DNA of 64,000 bases from Membranipora membranacea (taxonomy: Eukaryota > Bryozoa > Gymnolaemata > Cheilostomatida > Membraniporidae). Both the position numbers and the translations under genes were made by a program. The stretch spans positions 3,673,501-3,737,500 of the forward strand of contig OU612074.1 in assembly GCA_914767715.1 (NCBI GenBank), in the 5' to 3' direction. Below the pieces are notes generated by a model. That model had not been told where the DNA came from. It was given only the letters and a program-made list of their open reading frames with translations, and made no database searches. Below are positions 48,920-59,985 of this stretch, piece after piece; positions within the stretch are counted from its first letter, which is position 1; the number at the start of each line of letters is the position of its first letter.

Positions 48920-50020
48920 AGGGTAGTTTTTTGAGGCGGTCGCAATGGTGATGATGTTCCTTACACCAAGTTGCACAATAGGCAGCAAATTGCCAAAAAC
49001 GCTGCCGAAAATGGCCAAAATTGCTGTTTTTTTGAGATTTCAAAGGTCTGTCCTGTGCACACCTTATAAGTTGTGCTACTCAAACTCTGCAATCAGATTC
49101 ATACATACCTTGGTCAGTTTTTGGTATAATATCAGCATGATATCTCAAATGTTGAGTGAATGACTAACCTTATAAAAAGTGATAACCCCGCAAAAAAAGG
49201 GAAAGTGATCAAAAAATGATGATATGGTTTCAAAACATCCAAAACATGAAAGAGCATGTCATAATTAGTGGATCTACAAGGTTACATGGGTCTGCTATCA
49301 TAAATAGCTGAGATGTGGCCAACAACGGTTGCAATACTCCCTTATATCACCTGTATATATCTATCATTGAAACAACACTGCTTTTTCAATTTTGCAGGCG
49401 CCTCAAAAACTGACTTCGACTGTTCGTATCGATCTGATTTTTTTATGGTGGTTTTGTATTGACTCAATCAATAACCAAAAATTTTTCTTCAGCACTATGC
49501 ACCTTTTTGATGATACTTGAAGGAGTTTTGCTTTTGCTTTACACGCTATATAACCTTATACAGATGATTTTTATGATATTATAAAGGAAACCAAAGAATA
49601 TGCACTATTTGAAAAATGACACACTCAGAGCCTTTAAAACTGGTCTTATGCGATGGGAGGGTCAATACACAGTCACCATAAAAAAATCAGACCAATACGA
49701 ACACTCGAAGCCTGTTTTTTAGGCAGCAGAATTATTCAAAAAGTAGTTTCGCTTTAATTATAGTTATACACAGGTGATAAAATGGGTATTGAAACCGTTG
49801 TTGGCCACATCTCGTCTTTTTATGATAGCAGACCCATGTAAAGTAGTAGGTCCACTAATTATGACACGCTCTTTCAGATTTAGGATGTTTTGAAACCATA
49901 TCATAATTTTTTGATCACTTTCCCTTTTACCGGCAGTGTTTTTGGCAATTAGCGGCCGATGGTGCAACTTGGTGTAAGGTACAATATTATCATTGCGATC
50001 AGCATGAAAAACTGTACCAG
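48920..50020. mobile_element. 1.1-kb foldback-type inverted repeat
   Basis: Left segments at 48940-49015, 49195-49360 and 49388-49450 recur inverted at 49925-50010, 49764-49925 and 49655-49735. Examples are ccttacaccaagttgcac and its inverse, gaaagtgatcaaaaaa, and ctgctatcataaa. Identity is high in the arms; the left arm has about 180 bp without an inverse counterpart. The centre is near 49540. Non-coding; the minus-strand frame at 49764-50033 is arm sequence. Confidence 0.75.
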
Positions 50021-50034
50021 AAACAACTGACATT

Positions 50035-52009
50035 TCTTATCCATCCAAAAGTGAAAATGGAAGTGATAAGATAGGAGGGGGCTGCCACGGGACTATAATA
50101 ACCCTGAATGATCACCCATTGCAATTAAGTTGTGTAATTATAATAATCACATATTTAGTGTAGGTGTTAAATAATAGCTGATTATATGGTTCCTGTTACC
50201 AAGAAGTGACGTTTCCCTTTACTCTTTGCGATCACTGTCAGGTGAAGTTTTCACTGATACTTTGTAACTGATTTGAGAATAAGTTTAGCAGCAAACAACA
50301 CAGATTTAGGCTCTGTTTGTCTTGTTGGAGTTAGCTCAATAGAAGCTCAAGAAGCAGCATACTGGTCAGATTGTAATAACCAATTTGAATGTTCTTATTA
50401 TGATGATTGCCTTTACCTCAAAAATTGTATACCCATTTTATAGCATGAAACACTGAAACCATGAAAGTCGTGGAAATAACTTCTCAACTATAATTTCTCA
50501 AATATCTGGTAACCAGACAACATCTTGAAGCCTGATCAAAACGACAGCGGTAGGCCTATGCCAGGAGAAATGTGCGAGGTGACCTTCGTTTTGTCAAATA
50601 ATTTTTAAGATAAGAAATCAAGATCAAGTAAGCCTATATGAGGAGTATACACGGCATTTAGGTAGGCCTGTATTAAAATCTGCATTAACCGAAACCAGCA
50701 AAATGAAACTAACAACGTGCGAGTAGGCAGGCCAAGAGGTGAGCGCAGTCAATGGGAGCCCCCCTCATGCCGAACCCGCCAAACAAAGCCAAGCGCTTAC
50801 AACAGCTACCTCTCTCATTCAACCACCAATCAAGTCCTGTTGGTGACACACTGTGGAAGACCTGGAAAAATTATAGACTTACGAGAAACACATTGCTGGA
50901 TTCATCAAACCTGATGTAGCAATTACCTCACCTGAGGTAATAACCCGAGGTAAGTCAATCGAGTAAGCGCAACCAACAGAAAGCTGATACTTTATTATGC
51001 CAAATCTGATGACATCATACTGACCTGTGAGCTGTTCAGGCACCTGATCAGAGCATAGCGTTCTTACAGGTCTGTCGGCTAATAAAACGATCCACTATTA
51101 TCCGTTTCGGCTGCCGAATAGGCATCAATGTGTGATCCGATAGATGCAGTACCTTCTTCCTAATGTGTTTATTGTTATCTGATGCTGAGCTGTAGCATGG
51201 CTGTAGTGAAGTTGGACTACTAACACACCCTCTAATTAATTGTGGTTAATTATATAATCACATATACTATTCACTATATACTATACTATATACTATTCAC
51301 TATAGCCTGACTATGATAGATACATGGCAGATGCTCCCCTCTCTCATCAGCTATAGTGCAGACCCACTGACAGGTGCCCCTTTCTCTCCTGACAGGTGCC
51401 CCCTCTCTCCTGACAGGTGCCCCTCTCCCTCCTCAGCTGTATATTGTAGTCTGTGTTTATCAATCACCTGCTATACTTTCAACCTGCTTGTGAATCCAGC
51501 TGGTTATGTTTATGATGAGAGATATTTATGCTTTGCTGCTGTTAGCATTAAAAGTGCAGTCCCTGTTTTGAGTTTTGATGTGTCTGTTTGCAGCAACTAA
51601 AATTTTATGTAGTGCTTTGAATCATGAGCTGAACTAGTCTGAAAGTGTTTATAAAAGATCTTTTGTTTGATTCATGTGAGTTCACACAGCTCAGTATTGT
51701 ATTTGTGTGTGTATAGGAATGAATGGATAACCTATTTATTGAAGCCCAAGGATTACTGTGATGAAATGAGCAATTCTTTTGTTATTTAGGTATCGGACAA
51801 AAGACCACAGGCATAATTAAATAAAACTCTAAACCTTTTAGTAATTGACAATATTGACATCCCACTTATGTCCAGCACAGGGTTACAGAACAAGCATAAT
51901 GTGCTTATTGTTTTTATTGTCATAGACTTCTCAAGTTTCACTTTTAATTATTACTCAAATTCTTTAATCTCAAGAGCTCCACTTTATTGCTAATTTTTAT
52001 CTGTCAATT
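50035..52009. other. Intergenic, nothing recognised except a small tandem repeat
   Basis: About 2 kb without a supported gene. At 51368-51428 three copies of a unit near tctctcctgacaggtgcccc lie in tandem. Confidence 0.4.
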
Positions 52010-52145
52010 CATATCTAGACCAAGATTGGTCCATTTGCCCACATTCGGAGTCTCTCCCGATCAACTGGTCACGCGGCAGGGTGACTAGTGATGAGTGGAA
52101 GGGAGCAACTGGAATGCAGGCAATTGGATTAAACTTGATCTAATT
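52010..52145. mobile_element. MITE-like hairpin family 2, second copy
   Basis: tctagaccaagattggtcca, then tttgcccacattcgg, pairs imperfectly with ...gcaactggaatgcaggcaat...aacttgatcta. Related to 27043-27172, with the same ggtcacgcggcagggtga centre in diverged form. Confidence 0.55.
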
Positions 52146-52527
52146 CATATCTGTCGTTAGATCGAAACGCTGACAATATCTATGATGATACTGATTGTCA
52201 GTAACTGTCAATTTTCAACTATATGCCTTGAGCGAATATTTTTCTCCTCACTTTTATCATGATTACATAACTCGAAAACACACGCTCGAATAGGCTGCTT
52301 TTTATTTGGAAATTATAATTATGCAATTTGTGAACAAAAGTCACCATTTATTTTTTGGTACATACATCAGAGTCACAAAATTTGCTAGTGAGTATGAACT
52401 TTGCATGAAAATCAAATTTAGAAGATTTATTTTTGGTGTCGTGAACTAGTCTTATTGCGGGCCGACATGAACCTAATATACCTGCCACAACGAAATACTA
52501 TGTACAAGTACCTTGGTCAAAGATAAT

Positions 52528-52568
52528 AAATACTCATTGCCTTGGTAGTACCAAGGCAATGAGTATTT
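52528..52568. repeat. 41-bp near-perfect palindrome at the LINE 5' junction
   Basis: aaatactcattgccttggta, one base, then its exact reverse complement. The right arm runs directly into the first LINE coding sequence. Confidence 0.9.
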
Positions 52569-54615
52569 GGTAGTGACATTGGATAAGTGTTATATAAAGT
52601 TCAAGAATGCATTCAAGAGCTACCCTCTAGGAAAACTTGGCAAGTCAGACCACAATCCAGTAGCTCTCATCCCTCGTTATAAACCTGTAAGCAGACATCT
52701 AGTGAAAACTACAGTTCCTGTCCGTAAGTGGAATGATGATACCACAGAGAAGCTGCTATCTGCTATCGAAACTACTGATTGGTCTGTGCTGACAGACCAT
52801 GTAAGTGACTCTTCTGAGAAAGCAGAAATTATGTCAGATTACCTAGCTTTTTGCCTTGGTGAATGCGTTCCAACTGTTAATCGAGTTGTCAGTAATGACA
52901 AAACATGGATAACTGGCAAGATCAGAACGCTCCTGACGGCTCGGACCGCTGCACTCAATTCATGCGATCGTGCCAAACTCAATGATATAGAAACTGAGCT
53001 ACAATGTGAAATACGGAGAGCAAAAAGAAGCTATGCTAAGACCGTAGAGCAGGAATTCAAAACAAGTGATAGGCAATCCTGGAAACGTTTGAAAGAAGTT
53101 ATTAAACTAAACAATCAGCCTCCAAAAGAGTGTAATGTAGACCCTAACGCTCTTAATGACTTCTATCTTCGTTTCGAGAAAACCCAGGACCCTCCCGAGC
53201 TACCTCCACTCTGCAGCGATAATATCCCTAAGCTGGTTGCTGGTGATGTCATCAAAACCCTACGTCAAACTGACACCAGAAAAAGCTGTGGACCAGATGG
53301 CATTCCAGGTAAATTACTCAAAACTGCAGCCTATGCACTTGGTGATCCTCTAAGTGATTTATTCAATGACTGTATCAAGGAGGGTAAATATCCAGATGTA
53401 TGGAAAAATGCTGTTATCAAGCCAATCCCAAAGTCAAACACTGCAAATGTGGCCAAGGACTATCGACCGATAGCCCTTACATCAGTCCTCTCTAAGACCT
53501 TTGAGCGAGTCACGAAGCCACTACTTACCAAATGTTTGACAGATGACAGTCAATTTGCCTACAGAGAGCATCGCTCAACAGAAGATGCACTCACTGTCCT
53601 CTTAGATACGGTTACGGAGCACCTCGATGCAAATTCTAAGAACTATGCACGCTGCCTCTTTGTGGACTTTACTAGCGCTTTTAATACCATAAGCCCTACA
53701 CTTCTCGTAGACAAGCTGAAGTCCGCTTCAATACACAACAACATGCTGAACCTGATACATAGCTTCCTGGTGAATCGTAAGCAGTGGGTGGCTACGAAAG
53801 AAGCCAAATCTCTCATTAAGACATCTTCAACAGGCTCGCCCCAGGGCTGTGTATGGAGCCCAATCCTATTCTCAATTTATGTACAGGATATGCCGGTACC
53901 ATCGATGGGTAACTATCACCTTATCAAATATGCAGATGATACAATCTTACTAGAGCTATGCTATCCTAATGTACCATCTACATTACCTGCTGCAGCAGAA
54001 TGTCTAACCAGCTGGTTCAGCTCGCAAGATCTGCTCCTCAATGTCTCTAAGACTAAAGAACTCATATTTACCAACATGAGAGACAACCGTGCATGTGATC
54101 CCCTGGTAATCAATGGCACAGTAGTTGAGCAGGTCGAGTCATTTGTATATTTAGGTACCACCGTTGACCACAAGTTGAGCTTTAAGGCACATTCTGAGGC
54201 AGTAATCAAGAAAGCTCGTAAGCGCCTATTTATTATGAAGAAGTTGTCCTCTCTTGGTATTTCTAAACCAATCAGAATGCGATGTTACTATACTTTCATT
54301 GAATGTGTTTTTATTTATCATCTATGTACATTATTTGGCCATATATCCAAAACATGTCGCAACTCCATTAATGATGTTATATCAACCGCTAGCTTTTTAG
54401 CTGACTGTGAAGTCCCATCTCTGTGCGAGGTTTTTACCAGAGTTTTTAAGAACCGTTGTCTTCGTATGTATGCAACAGACAATGAGCCAATCTTAGCCCT
54501 AGCTACACTTCCATCAGGGCGCTACTGTAATATCAAATGTAGGATAGAGCTACGGAGACAATGCTTTAGAGCACAATGTGTGAAATTTTTAAACTCCGTT
54601 TTCTTCAAAAGATAA
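52567..54615 (+). mobile_element. 5'-truncated Rex1-like non-LTR retrotransposon, RT ORF intact
   Basis: One open frame of 682 codons. It starts inside the end of the endonuclease domain (LDKCY...GKSDHNP, about residues 5-30), then a linker, then a full reverse transcriptase. RT motifs are KSCGPDGIPGKLL, DYRPIALTSVLSK, LFVDFTSAFNTI (catalytic Asp near 365), GSPQGCVWSPILF and YADDTILL (about 455-462). A C-terminal block with KLSFKAHSEAVIKKARKRL and RCYYTFIECVF is typical of the Rex1/Babar branch of CR1-like elements. RT copies element RNA at a nicked target. The annotated Met is not the native start; the 5' UTR and most of the endonuclease are missing. The uninterrupted frame suggests a young insertion. 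The 3' end lies in an AT-rich tail (aataaagtatatatata) near 54700-54722. Confidence 0.9.
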
Positions 54616-54964
54616 TATTTTATAATGTGCAGACTTTTATATCACTAGTAACTTTTTAGCTCTACAAAACCAATATTTCTTAACCATAACGGCAGAGACA
54701 GAATAAAGTATATATATATACTAACAGAGGAATGATGGGATCTTGGTCTACATCAAAAATTTTTAATGTTTACAGGTACACTTATTACCATCAGTGTGCT
54801 TATTTTCTATTTCTTTCACACGATGCGAGAAAAAAACTCCTACCATGCCCTATTTTCCCTGGAATGCCTTACATAATAACAGCGTTGACAGGTTGGTATA
54901 CAAATGTGTGAACAACAGTATTGGCCAGTATTTGTTACAGCGTGAGTAATATTATATTCAATAG

Positions 54965-55100
54965 TGGGATATAGGCCTGTTGGACCCTCAAGTGTGCTCC
55001 GACCTGCCTAGAAACTGAGAGCAAATTGGCGCAGATATTGCGGCCTCGCCCTTAAGGCACCCCTCCCCCCTATCTCGCCACCCATTTTCCGGGATGTGAT
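54965..55100 (+). mobile_element. SINE body fragment
   Basis: aagtgtgctcc...aactgagagcaa...gcccttaaggcacc follows the order of the body of the SINE at 33259-33520. The tRNA-like head is not recognisable, so it is 5'-truncated or diverged. Confidence 0.5.
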
Positions 55101-57761
55101 GAGTGATGGAACCTTGCAATTTTTACCATCATTTTAACAGCATTATTTAACAAACATGGTATTCTGAATAAATCTTAAGAGCCTCAGGAACTCAGGTTTT
55201 CTAATTTATTTAGGGGGAATCTGATTATTGAAGAATGTGTTCATTAATCCATCCTAACAGTGTGAATAAAGTAGGTGAATTTATCTGATCGTATTAACTA
55301 ATCTAGGAACAATCTTATTGTTATAATCTTCGCTTACTTGTAATCGAGCGCATAGCTGATCGGAAAATCGGCAGATTCTTCGAGAAAGTACTCTCATTGT
55401 TTCTCGCAAAGGTGCTGCTATCCTTACATAGGCATAGGCCCTATTGCCTTTTGCCAGTGCACTGCCTTGAAGGCATGTAGTTAGTAAAGGCTGGGTTTGA
55501 CAAGACGTTTTATAGCCATAAAAATCTGTTTTATAGTAATATGTTTTATAATTTTTTACGATCATACTAATTTATGAGCACTTGTTAATCTTGCTTAGAT
55601 AACCATACCCAGTTATTAATTTGCCAATTATCCAGCCTATAGTTAGTTTTATAGGCTAATTGTAAATCTCTAGAGGCTAAACTGCTTACATCCATTAAGA
55701 ATAGACCTTGGAACTGCCATTAAAACATATTCATTGCTGACAAAAAGCTTGTAAGAGCTCTGAGATGGAATCTTGTGGTTTGACAAGGCTTACGCTGGAA
55801 AATTCACCTTGGGCAACTGATTAAATACAGGTAGGTGTTATGGAGCAATGATGTACCCTGCAGGTCTCTGTCAAATTTATCATTATCATATCACATTCAT
55901 TCTCCAGCACCTTCCCCCCCCCAACCCTAGATCAAGTTCGCTGTATTGGCCTGCACTGCATTTGCCTCCAGAACGATGTTGATGTATCCTAATAGCAGAA
56001 CGCTCCCAAATAATAAGGTGTATATTGTGTTTGCCATGCCAATACTCTGTTCCAAAATATATATTGATCTGGAGAGTGCAAAATATTGAGTTTTATTAGA
56101 CACAAGTGAAGTCATTGTGCACCGTAGAGTAAGTTGGTGAACTGATGGTTGAGATTGCATTCAGCCATCATTCAGGGATATTTGGCAAACTTCCCACCCT
56201 GCTGCATTATACCAGGGAGGGTGGGATCCCACCCTCCCTGATTTTACATCATTATTGTACTATGAGTGCAGTTGTCTACACTTACCTTAAAGTTTGACAA
56301 CTCCCTAACAATGATTATTGGTATCCCACAATCCAATTTTCTGGAATTCCCAGTGAGAAAGTTTCAAATTTATCACAGGAAATTCAACTAATCATTCCAG
56401 CAATGTCTGAGAAAAATATGACTCCTGCGGAATGTTGCTAAAATTTTCTTTCAACTGACACGATCTACGTAAGGTGTTTAATGGCAAAGAAAACATCGTA
56501 GGCACATTAGTAGTGATAGGAGTGAACAAGATCGGTCAGCTGTGGGGCAAGCAGCATTTTTAATCTATATCCTAATAAAATTCCTGACAACTCAAAGCGG
56601 TGCTTCGGTAATTTCTCTGAAAATACTGTTGCCTTCAACTCATATCATCACCTAACCACAACACCTTCCAAAACAAACTGAATAAGCAAGAACTTTAAAA
56701 GAAATAGTGGGAAAATGAGTTTCGCCCCCCCCCCCAAATGTCAACATGTCGTCTTATCAAGAAAAAACATCCCATAGAAAAAGGTTTCTACCTGCACTGT
56801 AATAAGATCTCCAAGGCTGACAATATAAAATCTAGCTCTATAGCTTGTATAAGTGTTACAGACCAATGGCATACCCTGCAGACACTCTGTGAAATTTTCA
56901 TTATCCGTTCACATTCAATCTCCAACAACCCCCCCCCCCCTAACTCTAGATCAATTTTGATCCATTTACCTGCGCTGCATTGGCCTCCATGCTTCATTGG
57001 TTATGCCGCGGCTGTAAGGGTTATGTAGGGTTCGTATTTTATTTTATTCTCACTCTCTTAAATGACTGAGCATTATCAGATTGCGTATTCATTCAACCCC
57101 TCCCATGCTTACTTGTAGGATGAGAGGGGGGAATGATTATAGACAGATATGGTCAAAGCTTGATACTGGGAGGGAAAATGGTACAGTGGATGCCAACTCT
57201 GCTGTATCCTAAGCCCACCATCGGAAGCCTAAAATCCGGTGATTTAGCAGACACCAGGTTACAGATGAGACCATAGATTTGCCGTAATGAGCGTTGAGAT
57301 AGGGAGGTCTTTGGTCGTTACATAATTGGTTAGTTTGCTTACGTTTTTTCAGTGAAGTGAGATGTTTTACCTGATGCTGGTTGAGATATTCGGAATGAAA
57401 AAGATCGATGGGCCACACGAAAGAAGCAGATATAAGTTCTCAGTTTGTATTTTTTGTGATCATGCTTGCTGCTTACCTCATGAACATCCAGGTTTGTGTC
57501 TCTGGAGCTTGCCATAGTTGAAGAAGTCTCTGGTAATTTTAATCCAATCCTCATCCCACACCACGCTGCTCTGCTGCAATTGAGTGAGTGATTTAGTCCA
57601 TTTTAGGAGGGTTCAGATATTTAAAGTATCGATGTGTTAATAGGAAAGGTAAAGGATAATGATTCGCTCAATCTCGATGTTAACCTATCCAGCGTAATTT
57701 TATCACTGGATGGTGTAAAGTTCGATGATTTGAGCTCTTTGAACTTTGCTTATTTGAGACT
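55101..57761. other. Intergenic, scattered repeat arms, no supported gene
   Basis: Single arms of hairpin family 2 lie near 55930-55975 and 56945-56995, each preceded by a poly-C run. Short minus-strand frames near 55281 and 55927 have hydrophobic stretches but no recognised domain or splice context. Confidence 0.4.
56213..56240. repeat. Perfect 28-bp GC-rich palindrome
   Basis: cagggagggtgggatcccaccctccctg equals its own reverse complement, with no spacer. Confidence 0.9.
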
Positions 57762-58475
57762 TTAAAGCTGCCTGTAAATTTCAGAATGAGATTTACAATA
57801 CTGTCTCTCTAATTTGCGTCTAATCCTTTTTGCCTGATTGACCTCTTTACTGTACACAAAGCTGTGACATTTCTTCTTCTTGGTTTTACGCTGTGACACC
57901 GGCGCAAACTCGTCTAAGCTGTCAGCTACAAAGTCAGTCACTGATTTAGCCAAGCAATTAGCACTAACAACACCACACCACAAAAACACCACACACACAA
58001 CAACACCAGCTGACGACACACCTGGCTCTTAAATGATTCAATAAACTGAAGATTTTCTAATGAATTATAATCCCTGTAATTATAAAACAAAGCTATTTCT
58101 CTCCTGTATTCCTGACCATAGTTGAGAGTTTTCCTAGTGAGAATACTGATATCCAAATAGTCCAGAGAGTGATCTGAAAGCTGAATGTCCTCAATAGATA
58201 CAGACTTTCAATTTAGGCCTTCCGTGCAAGCAACATCAAGTGACCCACCACGCCCATGAGTAGGCAAGCAACCGATATGATAATCAAGCTCATGATTGGC
58301 CATGAAATCAAGAAACTGTCAAAAAAGCTATCCTCTGATTTTTCAAATTGGAGACTTATATCCCAACATAGCGAAACTCTGTTGTACACCAGAGATAAGA
58401 TACCAACGCCAATAATCGATCAATTTCCCTAAAAAAATCTGTCTTAATATTCAATAGGGGGTCTATAAATTATCA
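57762..58475 (-). pseudogene. LINE endonuclease remnant, minus strand
   Basis: On the minus strand from about 58475: YRPP-like (IIYRPPIEY), then FEKSEDSFFDSFLDFMANHE, THGRGGSLDV (near 58250) and LSDHSLDYLD (near 58160), followed by the basic linker AKRIRRKLERQYCKSHSE (near 57800). These are, in order, the endonuclease motifs and the endonuclease-RT linker of L2/CR1-like elements. The frame is broken at least twice. No RT follows on this strand. Confidence 0.6.
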
Positions 58476-58790
58476 CAATGTCAAATAAACTTTGTACATT
58501 GCAGGCAATACTGGAGTTAAATATTTGCCAGCTTTTTATCAATGTGAGAAACGGGTTGTTGTCAAATAAAGCTTGTTGTGTCAGGGCAGGCCATCACAAT
58601 CTCCAGTGATTTTAGTGAGAAGCTCATGAACGTGATTATCAATGAGAAAATGATAAAATTTATATTAGAGTTATAATAATATTATTTGACCTGAAATTAA
58701 AAGCTATTTGCGAAAAAAATTTCATATAATTATTTCATAATATTATGGTTTTGATCGGGAATGTAATGTTATCTAATCTTAACTAATAGC

Positions 58791-59715
58791 TTCCTTCATT
58801 TGCATCGTGTTTTGCTATGCAGATGACACAGTATTTATTAATATAATATTATAGTATTAATAATTTAAATTCCAAGTGTAACAAAGACCTAAATGTGATC
58901 AATGATTGGTGCTTTAATAATCATATGGTAATTAACATTAATAAGTCGCACTTTCTGCTGCATAGCATTCACGATGATGTCGGTGGGTTGTTCTCCTTGT
59001 CATGTGGTGGGAGGGGGTTGTCGTGTAAACGTGAAACAAAGCTGTTAGATTTCATTATTAATGACAGGCTAACATGGCATGACCATGTTTCCTATATCAG
59101 TCAAAAGGTTGCAAAGGCAGTTACACTACTACAACTTTGTAAACCTTTTCTTGACAACAAAACAGCTATTATATTTTACCATCATTTTATTTTTTGCCAC
59201 ATTATAAGTGGTATCCATATTTACTACGATATTTCACCAAACTATATACTAAGGACTTATTTTTACTCCAGAAGAGAGCCTTCAGGTTGATTGTAATATA
59301 CAAAAGGTCCTTAATCACCTGGTACCAACTAATGAATTATCAAGGTCGTTACACCTTTTACCTTTGCCAGTGCTCAACATATATTTCACTAGCATTACTG
59401 GACATCAATTGATGAACAAAAAATGTCCACCACTTTTGTTAGAACATTTTAGTTTTTCACGCACTTTCAATCCGAGAGAATAACTTTTTAGATAATATTA
59501 TAGCATCTACTTTTAACATTATTCCATTCAATTTACGTTCAATAATCAATTATAAATCATTCAAACTCAATTTTTCTGATTATCTTTTTCGTCATCTTGA
59601 TTGAAAGTTTTTGATTTTTTTTTGCTTTTTTTTGTTTTCGTGGAAGGCTGATTTTGTAAAACATTCTCATCAAATGAAAATTATTCCAATAAAGTAAAAA
59701 AAAAAAGAAAGTATT
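58791..59715 (+). pseudogene. LINE reverse-transcriptase remnant with poly(A) tail
   Basis: On the plus strand the segment opens at FCYADDTVFIN (near 58815), continues INDWCFNNHMVININKS, LDFIINDRLTWHDHVSYIS, and after a frame change LLQKRAFRLIV (near 59270). This is the C-terminal half of an RT of the same general type as the inverted endonuclease next to it. The 3' end has aataaagtaaaaaaaaaaag near 59690-59712. The N-terminal RT fingers are absent. Confidence 0.65.
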
Positions 59716-59830
59716 TGTTGTGATGTTAGATTGCGTGTAACGTCATACTTGCAGAGGGATAGTTTAACTTCTTGTCTCAAATGCGCTGCTGAAAGAGAAT
59801 ACACAAGCGGCAATGGGGGAACTGCCGCTA

Positions 59831-59985
59831 GGAAAAATTACCATTTTGAAAGAAATGGATTTTTTAGATTAAAATTGTTTGTGTATTTATGAGTTGGCTT
59901 TTCATGGTTAATGAGGCTTTCCTCACAGCTTGGTTGCTGAAGCAACTCTGAATTCTGATTGGCTGAACATCAGGATATTTAATGT
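59831..59985 (+). repeat. Direct repeat flanking the recombinase element, left copy
   Basis: It aligns with 63846-64000 at roughly 95%: attaccat...agattaaaattgtttgtgta...ctcacagctt...gattggctgaacatcaggat. The right copy is cut by the window end, so the true length may be greater. Confidence 0.85.

Noticed and set aside
49764-50033. 89-codon minus-strand frame
   Set aside because: It lies in one arm of a foldback inverted repeat and is not kept open in the other arm.
53961-54209. Minus-strand frame inside the LINE
   Set aside because: Shadow of the reverse transcriptase frame.
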